A DNA stretch of 64,000 nt from Hominiventricola filiformis (GTDB lineage Bacteria > Bacillota > Clostridia > Lachnospirales > Lachnospiraceae), in the NCBI RefSeq assembly GCF_020686965.1, contig NZ_JAJEPS010000001.1, positions 248,001-312,000 on the forward strand, in the 5' to 3' direction. Below the pieces are notes generated by a model. The model saw only the letters and a program-made list of their open reading frames with translations. It searched no databases and was not told where the DNA came from. Positions 24,454-31,615 of this stretch are shown one piece after another; position 1 is the first letter of the stretch; every line of letters starts with the position of its first letter. Position numbers and translations under genes: made by a program.

Positions 24454-25587
24454 ATGGCAACGAAAAACGAAAGATCTGAAATGCAGAACATGATCATCCA
24501 TATGACCTACGGTGTTGAGGTTGAGATGACTGCAATTACAAGGGAAACCGCGGCAAGGGTAACCGCCAGCGTCCTTGGCTCCGGTTCATCTGTTCTGTAT
24601 CTGGGAGGTGGGTACCATAAATACCAGGTTACTGACCCGCAGGGTCGCAAATGGCTCTTTGTTTCTGACTGCTCTATCAATGCAGTTGACAGTGACGGTC
24701 GTCAGGCTGACTGCCGAGGTGTCTATTCCTGCGAACTGAACACACCGCCACTGCTTCTGTCCGATATGGGAACCTTGCAGAACGTGATCCGGGCTTTACG
24801 GAATGCCGGAGCAAAAACTGGAGCCCGTTATGGCTGCGGAATCCACGTGCATGTAGGAAGCCAGGAACACACTGCAAAGTCACTGAAAAACTTTATCAAC
24901 TTGATCTATTCGCAGGAGAACATGCTCTATAAAGCTTTAGGCGTGACTGGTTCCCGAATCCGTAACTGGTGCGTACCGATGAACAACCGCCGGAGCGGTG
25001 GCAATGACTACGGCACACCCACTCATTTCATGGATGACCTGAACAACTGCAAAACGATTGAACAGATCGAGGACGCCTGGTACAAAAATTTTTCCGGTTA
25101 TGATGTGGATTACTGCAGATCAAATCATTATGACGAAAGCCGTTATCATCTGCTGAACCTGCACCGCTACTTCTCTACCAGAGGACAAAGTTGCAACACC
25201 ATCGAGATACGTGCTTTCAATGCCACACTGCATGCCGGAGTCATCCGTTCCTTTGTCCTGCTGGTTCTGTCCATGAATGCGAAAGCCTTAATAAGTGACC
25301 GGATCAAAGCAGAAAAAAATCCAATCATGATTGCAGGCAACGAAAAATTTGCTATGCGGACATGGCTGGTGAGCATGGGCTGGACTGGTGATATGTTCAA
25401 AAATCCGAAAAACCACATGCTGAAAAATCTTACAGGCAATTCCGCTTGGCGGTTTGGTAAAAACTTCGATCAGTTTTTGTACTTTGAAACACTGAAAAAG
25501 GCTGAGGCATTTTGCAAAAAGCACGGATATGCAAAAAATATCAGCTTTGACTCTGAAAAAAATATGTACCTGTTATCTATCGCATAA
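24454..25587 (+). CDS. Amidoligase (COOH-NH2 ligase) family enzyme
   Basis: 377 residues, ATG with GAAGGA upstream. The N-terminal YGVEVEMTAITRE is the conserved acidic metal/ATP motif of the family; SDCSINAV, CELNTPPLL and CGIHVHVGS follow in the expected order, and NTIEIRAFN lies in the C-terminal half. Enzymes of this glutamine-synthetase-like fold are predicted to form amide or peptide bonds using ATP; the substrate is unknown. Published comparative work (Iyer, Aravind and colleagues) noted their linkage with gamma-glutamylcyclotransferase-like proteins, and one is encoded 2 kb downstream here. First gene of the rightward island. Confidence 0.85.
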   Translation: MATKNERSEMQNMIIHMTYGVEVEMTAITRETAARVTASVLGSGSSVLYLGGGYHKYQVTDPQGRKWLFVSDCSINAVDSDGRQADCRGVYSCELNTPPLLLSDMGTLQNVIRALRNAGAKTGARYGCGIHVHVGSQEHTAKSLKNFINLIYSQENMLYKALGVTGSRIRNWCVPMNNRRSGGNDYGTPTHFMDDLNNCKTIEQIEDAWYKNFSGYDVDYCRSNHYDESRYHLLNLHRYFSTRGQSCNTIEIRAFNATLHAGVIRSFVLLVLSMNAKALISDRIKAEKNPIMIAGNEKFAMRTWLVSMGWTGDMFKNPKNHMLKNLTGNSAWRFGKNFDQFLYFETLKKAEAFCKKHGYAKNISFDSEKNMYLLSIA

Positions 25588-25591
25588 CAGT

Positions 25592-25648
25592 AGCCCTGTG
25601 GCAAATCCCCGGTTCGACTCCGGGGAGGGCTTTCCGGTATTTTTCCGG
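25592..25648 (+). ncRNA. tRNA-like minihelix element 1
   Basis: Acceptor-like stem AGCCCT/AGGGCT (25592-25597 with 25626-25631), linker with GG, then T-arm stem CCCCGG/CCGGGG around loop TTCGACT (25613-25619). A short hairpin closed by CCGG/CCGG (25634-25648) follows. Acceptor plus T stems total 12 bp as in tRNA, but there are no D or anticodon arms: the tRNA-like part is 40 nt. It begins 4 nt after the amidoligase TAA, at an in-frame TAG. Confidence 0.75.
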
Positions 25649-25675
25649 CTTGAAAAAATTTTTTCAAAAATAGAC

Positions 25676-25704
25676 TTGACATTCCAAACACGCAGAGTTA
25701 GAGT
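25676..25704 (+). promoter_or_regulatory. Second island promoter
   Basis: TTGACA at 25676-25681 and TAGAGT at 25699-25704, spacer 17 bp. It lies just after tRNA-like element 1 and shares the AGACTTGACA context with the first island promoter. Confidence 0.6.
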
Positions 25705-25721
25705 CACAGCATAAACAAGAA

Positions 25722-25735
25722 ACGCTTTCAAGCGT
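25722..25735 (+). promoter_or_regulatory. Second copy of palindrome ACGCTT-tc-AAGCGT
   Basis: Identical to the copy at 24411-24424 and in the same position between promoter and ribosome site. Confidence 0.65.
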
Positions 25736-25768
25736 ATTTAAAAAGATTTTAAAATAGGAGGTTCGCTT

Positions 25769-26326
25769 ATGTGTACAATGGCAATCAATCAGGAACTGAA
25801 CGGTATCGAATTAACTTTTGAGGGAAAACCCGCTGAAGAAATCCGGGAAGCAATGAAGGCAGCAGGGTTCCGGTGGCATCGCATGAAAAAGCTGTGGTAT
25901 GCAAAGAACACCGCAGATCGCAAGGCATTAGCTGAAAAGTTATCTGGCAGCTCCGCTACTCCGGCACAGGCTCCGGTAGCAAAAAAATCTGAACCAGTTT
26001 CAAAGTTCGGCATCAAAGCTGGAGACATCCTGACAGACTCATGGGGATACGAACAAACAAACGTGGAGTTTTATCTGGTAACAAAGATCATCAGCGCCTG
26101 CAAAATCGAAATCGTAGAACTTGGCCATATCGAAACGGAAACCAACAGTGCCATGAGCGGTTATGTAATCCCGGATCAGCACAACCGGATCAGTGATCCG
26201 ATTCAGAAAACCGTGTCCCAGGATTCTTACGAAAAAGCTAACGGCGGCTGGCATGTAAAAATAAGCAGCTGCATCTCTTTAACCCCATGGGACGGACAGC
26301 CGTGCTTCCAGTCTTCCTGGTACTAA
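25769..26326 (+). CDS. Uncharacterised phage protein with N-terminal GIELTFEGKP domain
   Basis: 185 residues, ATG with AGGAGG upstream. The first 60 residues (GIELTFEGKPAEEIREAMKAAGFRWHRMKKLWYAKN) form a small domain often seen in phage and mobile-element polyvalent proteins, with conserved GFRWHR..K.WYA. A low-complexity AP-rich linker follows, then a second region (GDILTDSWGYEQTNVEFYLVTKI) that looks like a small beta domain. Its molecular role is unknown. It is the first gene after the second promoter and ends directly at tRNA-like element 2. Confidence 0.75.
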   Translation: MCTMAINQELNGIELTFEGKPAEEIREAMKAAGFRWHRMKKLWYAKNTADRKALAEKLSGSSATPAQAPVAKKSEPVSKFGIKAGDILTDSWGYEQTNVEFYLVTKIISACKIEIVELGHIETETNSAMSGYVIPDQHNRISDPIQKTVSQDSYEKANGGWHVKISSCISLTPWDGQPCFQSSWY

Positions 26327-26329
26327 TTC

Positions 26330-26388
26330 CCCGGTACGGTTTCGCTGAGGGTTCGATTCCCTCAGCCGGGATTCCCGGAAACATCCGG
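26330..26388 (+). ncRNA. tRNA-like minihelix element 2
   Basis: Acceptor-like CCCGG/CCGGG (26330-26334 with 26366-26370), 10-nt linker containing GG, T-arm stem CTGAGGG/CCCTCAG around loop TTCGATT (26352-26358). A CCGG-closed hairpin follows (26374-26388). Stem split is 5+7 instead of 6+6, but the total is again 12 bp. Starts 3 nt after the TAA of the preceding gene. Confidence 0.75.
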
Positions 26389-26414
26389 AACAAAAATTTG
26401 TGGAGGTAATGAAT

Positions 26415-26663
26415 ATGATTATGGGAACAGGAAACGGCTTCAAATTTGTTTACGACTTGCCGGAAAATATCAAGAATGTGGATCAGCTGAACAGTTTGAT
26501 CTATGACTACAATTACAACGAAAGTCAACGGGATGAGCTGCAGGGTCAGCCAAAACTGCTTGGGTTCAACGGTCCCATGTACAACGGCACAAAAATTCTG
26601 AAAAGCACCGGTGAAGAGGTGGTCATTATCCGGTACGAACTTCCAAAAAAGCAGGAGGTGTAA
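26415..26663 (+). CDS. Small uncharacterised protein
   Basis: 82 residues from ATG at 26415, 8 bases after GGAGG; earlier starts are too close to it. Sequence MIMGTGNGFKFVYDLPENIKN then a C-terminal part KILKSTGEEVVIIRYELP; acidic, soluble, no known motif. Lies between tRNA-like element 2 and a tiny membrane protein gene. Confidence 0.65.
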   Translation: MIMGTGNGFKFVYDLPENIKNVDQLNSLIYDYNYNESQRDELQGQPKLLGFNGPMYNGTKILKSTGEEVVIIRYELPKKQEV

Positions 26664-26666
26664 AAC

Positions 26667-26750
26667 ATGGCAGATTTTCTTTTTTGGATTTTAATTGGAT
26701 ATGGTCTCCGGTACACGTGGGAGATCATGATTGGAAGAATTGAAATTTAG
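26667..26750 (+). CDS. 27-residue membrane peptide
   Basis: ATG at 26667 follows AGGAGG by 8 bases and starts 3 bases after the previous stop. The peptide begins MADFLFWILIGYGL and is one hydrophobic segment with a charged C-terminal half. Its TAG stop provides the first two bases of the acceptor-like stem of tRNA-like element 3. Short but well supported by the ribosome site and placement. Confidence 0.6.
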   Translation: MADFLFWILIGYGLRYTWEIMIGRIEI

Positions 26751-26810
26751 CAAGCGCGATCGGCGCGGCTCCGGGTTCAATCCCCGGACTTGCTTTCCCC
26801 GAGTACCGGG
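26749..26810 (+). ncRNA. tRNA-like minihelix element 3
   Basis: Acceptor-like AGCAAG/CTTGCT (26749-26754 with 26789-26794), 15-nt linker containing GG, T-arm TCCGGG/CCCGGA around loop TTCAATC (26776-26782). A CCCG/CGGG hairpin follows (26798-26810). The acceptor-like stem overlaps the TAG stop of the 27-residue peptide. Confidence 0.75.
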
Positions 26811-26837
26811 AATCAAAAAAATCTGGAGGTCAAAATT

Positions 26838-27176
26838 ATGATGAACAAAAAAATTCTTTTAACCATGGCAGCAGTTGCTGGCGCTTTCCTGATCAGCTGT
26901 ACTGTTAAAAATCCGGTAGTTGCCGCTCCTGCAGCACACACTTATCCAACTGCCGGAGTGATCATTGATCTGGATGAAAAAAGCGATCTTGTAACATTTT
27001 CCACCGGATCCGGTCTGCTGTACAGCTTTTATGGCATCAACGACTACGCCGAGGGTGATATCGTGGCAGCTATCATGGATGATAACGGCACAACTGATTC
27101 CGTGCTGGATGACAAAATTGCATCCGTGAGATATGCCGGATGGGCAGGGCTCTTTGAAGAAATCTGTGATAATTAG
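26838..27176 (+). CDS. Lipoprotein-like secreted small protein
   Basis: 112 residues, ATG at 26838 with TGGAGGT upstream. N-terminal signal: KK, then hydrophobic ILLTMAAVAGAFLISC with an LISC lipobox, so Cys21 may be lipidated. The mature part (GVIIDLDEKSDLVTFSTGSGLLYSFYG ... GDIVAAIMDDNGT) resembles small beta-barrel proteins common in Clostridia phages and plasmids whose function is unknown. Its TAG forms the base of tRNA-like element 4. Confidence 0.7.
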   Translation: MMNKKILLTMAAVAGAFLISCTVKNPVVAAPAAHTYPTAGVIIDLDEKSDLVTFSTGSGLLYSFYGINDYAEGDIVAAIMDDNGTTDSVLDDKIASVRYAGWAGLFEEICDN

Positions 27177-27232
27177 CCTGAATGGTTCCAGCCGGGTTCA
27201 ATTCCCGGCACAGGCTTTACCGGTTAACCGGT
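27175..27232 (+). ncRNA. tRNA-like minihelix element 4
   Basis: Acceptor-like AGCCTG/CAGGCT (27175-27180 with 27211-27216), 10-nt linker containing GG, T-arm GCCGGG/CCCGGC around loop TTCAATT (27197-27203), one extra A between the two stems. Followed by the perfect palindrome ACCGGTTAACCGGT (27219-27232). Overlaps the TAG stop of the lipoprotein-like gene. Confidence 0.75.
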
Positions 27233-27258
27233 CAAAAAATATTTCGGAGGTGTCACGT

Positions 27259-27642
27259 ATGAAAAAATTATTCGGGGTTTTGCTGGATGTGCAAAATTCC
27301 AAGGTTCAAAAAATCGAGATTGAGGATTCTCTGGATGAATTCTACCGGATTCTGAATTGTAGCTTGGTAGATATGCCAGTAAGAAAAATCGGCAACAAAT
27401 ATTTTACTATCATCTGTGATGATGAGGGTTTATTTGCTGAAGATTACAAAATTTCAGCAACCAACAATTTCGGTCAGCCACAACTTGTTGGCAATCTTTT
27501 TATTGTAAGCGCTGAAAATATTGATGGCGAACTGCAAAGCCTGACCGATGACGATGCTAATTATATTCTGAAGCATGTCTTAACTATTTTCACCAGAAAA
27601 CATCCCGAAGGTTACCCGGCTCTGACACAAGTTGAATATTAA
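27259..27642 (+). CDS. DUF3846-like protein
   Basis: 127 residues from ATG at 27259 (GGAGGTG upstream; the longer frame from 27133 runs through the tRNA-like element and is rejected). The pattern VLLDVQNSKVQKIEIEDSLDEFYRIL ... KYFTIICDDEGLF ... GQPQLVGNLFIV resembles the DUF3846 family of mobile-element proteins. Function unknown. No tRNA-like element follows it. Confidence 0.65.
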   Translation: MKKLFGVLLDVQNSKVQKIEIEDSLDEFYRILNCSLVDMPVRKIGNKYFTIICDDEGLFAEDYKISATNNFGQPQLVGNLFIVSAENIDGELQSLTDDDANYILKHVLTIFTRKHPEGYPALTQVEY

Positions 27643-27660
27643 AAAATGGAGGTACATATC

Positions 27661-28149
27661 ATGAAAAAATCAAAAAAATTCTATGTTGCTTATGGATCAA
27701 ATTTGCATCAGGGGCAGATGCAGTACCGCTGCCCGGATGCCACCGTTTATGGCACAGGTGTGGTCAAAAATTATTCTCTCACTTTCTGGGGGAACGCACG
27801 CGGCTGCGGTGTTGCAACAATTCTGCCCGGTGCGCAGACAGACGTCCCGGTTGCCGTCTGGAAAATCTCCGCATCTGATGAAAGAAACTTGGACCACTAT
27901 GAAGGGTACCCTCACCTTTACCGAAAAGAAAATATTGAGGTTGCAATGGATGACGGCACAACTCTGACCGGTATTATTTATCTGATGAATCAGGGTATCG
28001 CAACGGAACCCAACTCATACTATTATTCTACCATCGTCCATGGATATCAGGACTTCGGCTTTGACCTTGCATTCCTTGAGGATGCCCGTCAAAAAATTTA
28101 TCTGGAAGCATCTGCATTCCGGGAGCATCGCTTCAAAAAATTTGTATGA
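27661..28149 (+). CDS. Gamma-glutamylcyclotransferase-like (GGCT/AIG2 fold) protein
   Basis: 162 residues from ATG at 27661 (TGGAGGT upstream). YVAYGSNLHQGQM is the hallmark YGSNL substrate loop; the segment SASDERNLDHYEGYPHLYRKE contains the conserved LD-YEG with the likely catalytic Glu. GGCT-fold enzymes release 5-oxoproline from gamma-glutamyl amines. Its co-occurrence with the amidoligase suggests the two make and remove or trim an amide-linked product. Confidence 0.85.
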   Translation: MKKSKKFYVAYGSNLHQGQMQYRCPDATVYGTGVVKNYSLTFWGNARGCGVATILPGAQTDVPVAVWKISASDERNLDHYEGYPHLYRKENIEVAMDDGTTLTGIIYLMNQGIATEPNSYYYSTIVHGYQDFGFDLAFLEDARQKIYLEASAFREHRFKKFV

Positions 28150-28174
28150 CAAACTACTGCCATGATAGTATAAT
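28146..28174 (+). promoter_or_regulatory. Promoter of island HTH gene
   Basis: ATGACA (28146-28151, overlapping the GGCT-like gene stop) and TATAAT (28169-28174), spacer 17 bp. It is followed by an 8-bp stem hairpin AGCGCCGG/CCGGCGCT at 28178-28200 in the leader. Confidence 0.65.
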
Positions 28175-28221
28175 AAAAGCGCCGGGATATTTCCGGCGCT
28201 AAAAAAATCAGAGGTGATGGT

Positions 28222-28443
28222 ATGGCTTACATCAAAAAAAATAATCTGACCAAATTAACAAAAATACGGCAGGATCTTGGTATGACCCGTGCACAGCTGG
28301 CTGAAAAATCCGGCGTCAGCGCCCGCGCGATTGAAAGATATGAGCAGCGCCGGTCAAGCATTAATGATGCCTCTGTGGGCCGTGTCCGTGATCTTGCACG
28401 TGCGCTTGGAGTCCCGATCGAAAACATTATTGACGACGATTAA
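28222..28443 (+). CDS. XRE-family HTH regulator
   Basis: 73 residues, ATG with AGAGGTGATGG upstream. The helix-turn-helix is LGMTRAQLAEKSGVSARAIERYEQRRS, single domain, no effector part. It ends the rightward island and has its own promoter, so it may regulate the island, for example through the shared palindromes. That link is inference. Confidence 0.85.
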   Translation: MAYIKKNNLTKLTKIRQDLGMTRAQLAEKSGVSARAIERYEQRRSSINDASVGRVRDLARALGVPIENIIDDD

Positions 28444-28469
28444 AAAAGCACCTTTATCGGTGCTTTTTT
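28442..28469 (+). terminator. Rho-independent terminator, island end
   Basis: AAAAAAGCACC and GGTGCTTTTTT form an 11-bp stem with a 6-base loop; A- and T-runs on both sides make it bidirectional. It separates the island from the convergent leftward gene at 28481. Confidence 0.9.
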
Positions 28470-28480
28470 CATGTCCTATC

Positions 28481-28840
28481 CTATCTCTCGTCAAAATATT
28501 TTTTGAAACTCAGGAATGCCTCTTCTGCTGTTTCTACTTCCTTCGGATCTCCCGCAATGGATACCGACAGGCTTTCTCCATCAAAATATGCTGCCACTGG
28601 TGCTTCACCATCAATCAGCTCGCCGGTCTGTGTCTCAATGAAAAGCGGGCAATTCTCCCAGAAAATCCTTCTGCGCTGCTCTTCTGTGCATCCTTCCAAC
28701 TCTTCCTCATCAAATTCACCGCAGTCACCATAGTCCGCGAAACTGAAATAAATGGGATACCTTGCTGCAGCTAACATATCTGCCAGATCAAAAATAATCT
28801 TCGACTCCGGATGTCTCACTATAAAAAATTGTTTTTCCAT
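28481..28840 (-). CDS. Uncharacterised acidic phage protein
   Basis: 119 residues, no family recognised. Acidic; contains CGEFDEEELEGCTEEQRRRIFWENCPLF and ends in a helical stretch. It is the last gene of the leftward early operon before the island. Ordinary codon use; a start at 28840 has a GGAG-like site upstream. Confidence 0.6.
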   Translation of the reverse strand: MEKQFFIVRHPESKIIFDLADMLAAARYPIYFSFADYGDCGEFDEEELEGCTEEQRRRIFWENCPLFIETQTGELIDGEAPVAAYFDGESLSVSIAGDPKEVETAEEAFLSFKKYFDER

Positions 28841-28874
28841 GGCTGTGCCCTCCTCTGCCTGATCAAAATTATAG

Positions 28875-29381
28875 CTAGGTACGCATCAGGCCGTCAATCT
28901 CTTTTTCGTATTCCCGTACAAGCTCCTGAACCTTGGCAAATTCCAACAGCCGGTACAAACCTTTCCTCCAGTACTGTGTCGCCGGGGTCTTGGAAAGATG
29001 CTCATGTTCACAAATTCCTTTCCAGGCTAACCCGTCAATATATTTGTATTCCAGAATAGCCCGCTCCGTGGAGTCCTCGTTCAAAAATTCCAGGATGTCT
29101 GTGATTTTCACATATTCCTTTTTCATCTCCTGAATCTTTTCATCAATTCGTGTGTTGATCTCATCTAGCTCATAGCTCAGCCCGGCACACCCGACATTCT
29201 CCCCGCTGCCTTTTGGCATTCCATCTATAACGGGTGAATGCAGCGGGCTATAAAATTCCTTCTCCAGGTCATACTTTCTCCGCTCCAGCGCCCGCTTCCG
29301 ATTCTTACAGCGATTATAGGAATTCAAATATTTGTCCAATAGAACCGCTTCCGGCGATAATCGTTCCTTATGCCTCTCCAT
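28875..29381 (-). CDS. ArpU/RinA-like late transcription regulator (DUF1492-type)
   Basis: 168 residues from ATG at 29381 (AGGAG 9 bases upstream). An N-terminal coiled coil (NRKRALERRKYDLEKEF) and C-terminal sigma-region-4-like HTH (ERAILEYKYIDGLAWKGICEHEHLSKTPATQYWRKGL, quoted in part) match phage regulators of late or packaging genes. In Firmicutes phages such genes precede the terminase cluster; here the island separates the two. Confidence 0.75.
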   Translation of the reverse strand: MERHKERLSPEAVLLDKYLNSYNRCKNRKRALERRKYDLEKEFYSPLHSPVIDGMPKGSGENVGCAGLSYELDEINTRIDEKIQEMKKEYVKITDILEFLNEDSTERAILEYKYIDGLAWKGICEHEHLSKTPATQYWRKGLYRLLEFAKVQELVREYEKEIDGLMRT

Positions 29382-29601
29382 CCGGATCATCTCCTTTTGT
29401 CAAAAAATATACCGCATCTTTGAGAATCTGGATCTGTTCCACGTGCTTTTCCTTATGATCAAAATCCCTTACCGGCACACCTCTACGATTCAATGCGTCA
29501 ATCATCATCTGAATGCTCTGACAGAGTACTCCGGTTGGAACATCATCAAACAGATTTCCGTTTTCTACCTTCCGCAGCAGTTTCTTCGTCGATCTTTTCA
29601 T
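29368..29601 (-). CDS. Small uncharacterised phage protein
   Basis: 77 residues from ATG at 29601 with GGGAGG upstream. Sequence has a basic N-terminus (KRSTKKLLRKVE) and a helix VLCQSIQMMIDALNRRGVPV. Overlaps both neighbours. No function assigned. Confidence 0.65.
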   Translation of the reverse strand: MKRSTKKLLRKVENGNLFDDVPTGVLCQSIQMMIDALNRRGVPVRDFDHKEKHVEQIQILKDAVYFLTKGDDPDGEA

Positions 29602-30013
29602 CAAAATTTCCTCCCCTCTTTAATCCTTCCTGAATCAGCCGTTCCGCATCCTCCGGAAAAATACACACACCTGCAATGCCTCCTGCTGCCCGGATCTGCC
29701 TGATCGTCTGTTCCTGGATCTTGCTCAGCTTTCCAAAATACGGCCGCTTTACTTCAAATCCATAATATCTACCATAGATAACAGCAGATACATCCGGGAT
29801 GCCTTGGCGGCTGTATTCCCCAGCCGCCTCCTTCCAAACAAAGGCATCTGGATATGCTATTTTTACATAATCCATGATTTTTTTCTGATAGTAGCTTTCT
29901 TTCGGCACATGCTCCTGCAGGTATCTTTCAGCACTGATACAGCCTTGTACATTTTCTCTGACAAAAATTAATGCTTCCGCTTTTGTCTGAAACCGGTCAA
30001 GTCCTTTGATCAT
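29546..30013 (-). CDS. VRR-NUC family nuclease
   Basis: 155 residues. The PD-(D/E)xK-type VRR-NUC core is visible: ESYYQKKIMDYVKIAYPDAFVWKEA, GIPDVSAVIYGRYYGFEVKRP (D and E-x-K), then KLSKIQEQTIRQIRAAGG. Such standalone nucleases are common in phages carrying an SNF2-type helicase, which is also present here, and probably act in recombination or replication-fork processing. Confidence 0.9.
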   Translation of the reverse strand: MIKGLDRFQTKAEALIFVRENVQGCISAERYLQEHVPKESYYQKKIMDYVKIAYPDAFVWKEAAGEYSRQGIPDVSAVIYGRYYGFEVKRPYFGKLSKIQEQTIRQIRAAGGIAGVCIFPEDAERLIQEGLKRGGNFDEKIDEETAAEGRKRKSV

Positions 30014-30192
30014 TCTTCCTGCAGCCGCCTTTCATAGATGTATAAAATCACAAGAAATATGGCTGCTATGATATCATCAACCTTCCTGGCTTGTATTTCC
30101 CTGTAAAACAGAAGCTCAAGGAACTGCCAGATCTTCGTGATTCCCCACACGATTGCCATGGAATTCATCAATGCGATAAATCTATTTTGCAT
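30010..30192 (-). CDS. Small membrane protein
   Basis: 60 residues with two hydrophobic segments (MAIVWGITKIWQFLELLF and IIAAIFLVILYIY). Overlaps the VRR-NUC start by 4 bases and the upstream gene by 11. Could be a membrane-associated phage accessory; no family identified. Confidence 0.6.
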   Translation of the reverse strand: MQNRFIALMNSMAIVWGITKIWQFLELLFYREIQARKVDDIIAAIFLVILYIYERRLQEE

Positions 30193-30691
30193 TCTTCAGC
30201 CTTTCCTCTTCATCTTCAACTACTTTCCAGAACACACTTCCTTTGATCTCTGTCATGAAATTAAGTAATTCGATATCAGAATCTGCTTTAATCGCCCCAT
30301 ATAAAATATCTCCGACCATAAAGCATCTACTTGAAACTTTTCCCATAACCATTAGACCGTAACGTAAATAACTTGGTTTTACAGGAACTTTCAGATGCTT
30401 TGTTTTCACGGTTTCAAGCCAATCCCTGGTTATAGCACAATTTTTCTTAAAATATCTCACTCCACATCCATTCGTTTTCTTCGTAAACATCCCATCAAAT
30501 TTTTTCAGATCATTTTCCGTCGGAATAATCATCACACACTTATCTGATGGCACATATTCCGTCGCTTCGATTTCATGAATCTCCAAAAATTCATTGAAAA
30601 CTATCCAATAGTTATTCAAATCCTTTCTGAACTGCATATATGCTGCATAGAAATCACTGTCTTTGTTAATTGTAAAAAATTTTTCACTCAC
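30182..30691 (-). CDS. Uncharacterised phage protein
   Basis: 169 residues from GTG at 30691 with GGAGGT upstream. No motif recognised; basic patches in the centre (KKTNGCGVRYFKKNCAITRDW) and a charged C-terminus. Part of the leftward early operon, overlapping neighbours on both sides. Confidence 0.65.
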   Translation of the reverse strand: MSEKFFTINKDSDFYAAYMQFRKDLNNYWIVFNEFLEIHEIEATEYVPSDKCVMIIPTENDLKKFDGMFTKKTNGCGVRYFKKNCAITRDWLETVKTKHLKVPVKPSYLRYGLMVMGKVSSRCFMVGDILYGAIKADSDIELLNFMTEIKGSVFWKVVEDEEERLKNAK

Positions 30692-30906
30692 TTCTCTACC
30701 TCCGAAAATACCTGCATTGCTTTTCCAAATGCTATGTAATTATCTATTGCCCGCTGCAGACTTACCATTCCAATTCCGGGAGATGGTCGATCATATGAAA
30801 CCGGTTTAGCTTTTCTTTCGGCACAGTAATCCCTGTTCATACATTTTCTGCATCTCCAGGAACGCTTATCGAAACTGCGAACATCGCATCCGTTCAATAT
30901 TGTCAT
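30688..30906 (-). CDS. Small Cys-rich phage protein
   Basis: 72 residues from ATG at 30906 (GGAGG 10 bases upstream; the longer frame to 31014 lies inside the methyltransferase gene). CRKCMNRDYCAERK with the upstream GCDVRSFDKRSWRC could bind one zinc. Starts inside the 3' end of the methyltransferase gene (41-base overlap). Confidence 0.6.
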   Translation of the reverse strand: MTILNGCDVRSFDKRSWRCRKCMNRDYCAERKAKPVSYDRPSPGIGMVSLQRAIDNYIAFGKAMQVFSEVEK

Positions 30907-31615
30907 GCTGTCGGTCCTCCATATCAAAAATTGATAACTGTGCCGTCTCCTCCCAAAGTCGCTTGCTTGATAACTGATACATAGATTTATCAATTTCATA
31001 TCCAACATACGCACACTGCGCTCTGTGGCATGCGATCAAACTGCTGGCACTACCTACGTGGGTATCCAGAATCTTAAAGCCTGGCTTTGCATATTTCTGT
31101 AGCAGCCATTCATACAAAATTACTGGCTTCTGCGTCGGATGAATCCGCTTCTCATTCTTAGATTTGTTTCCCTGCTGGATCCATCCCTCTGTCATGCTCT
31201 TACCCTGAAACATTCCATTCCACATGTACCGGAAAATTCTGACCGAATTGTGCATGCTGCAATAGGCAATTTCACAATCTGAAAAATCACTGGTTCCATT
31301 GACTTTATCCCAAACAATTCTCCCTGATCCAAAGTTATAATCAAAATAGTTGCATCCCCAGATGATCTGCTCCTTTGACACACGGAATAACTCTCTGAAA
31401 TAATCCTCGCCCGGAACCTTCCATACATCCAGTTTTCCATATAACCGGCTGACGCCGATGGGCGATACTGATCGCCCATAATATCCGCGCCGCTCCGGTC
31501 CTGAGAAGTACGGAGGATCCACGATTGCAAGATCAAAATACTTATCCGGGAAAAGTTTCATTCCCTCCATGCAATCCAGATTGTAATATCCGAATCCCGG
31601 CACAAAATCACTCAT
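30866..31615 (-). CDS. DNA methyltransferase (DPPY type)
   Basis: 249 residues. DPPYFSGPERRGYYG near residue 33 is the catalytic motif; later DTHVGSASSLIACHRAQ is the AdoMet motif, so the order is beta class. HPTQKPVILYEWLLQKYAKPG is a further conserved segment of phage N6-adenine/N4-cytosine methylases. It has no specificity partner or restriction enzyme nearby, fitting an orphan phage methylase for self-protection. Confidence 0.92.
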   Translation of the reverse strand: MSDFVPGFGYYNLDCMEGMKLFPDKYFDLAIVDPPYFSGPERRGYYGRSVSPIGVSRLYGKLDVWKVPGEDYFRELFRVSKEQIIWGCNYFDYNFGSGRIVWDKVNGTSDFSDCEIAYCSMHNSVRIFRYMWNGMFQGKSMTEGWIQQGNKSKNEKRIHPTQKPVILYEWLLQKYAKPGFKILDTHVGSASSLIACHRAQCAYVGYEIDKSMYQLSSKRLWEETAQLSIFDMEDRQHDNIERMRCSQFR

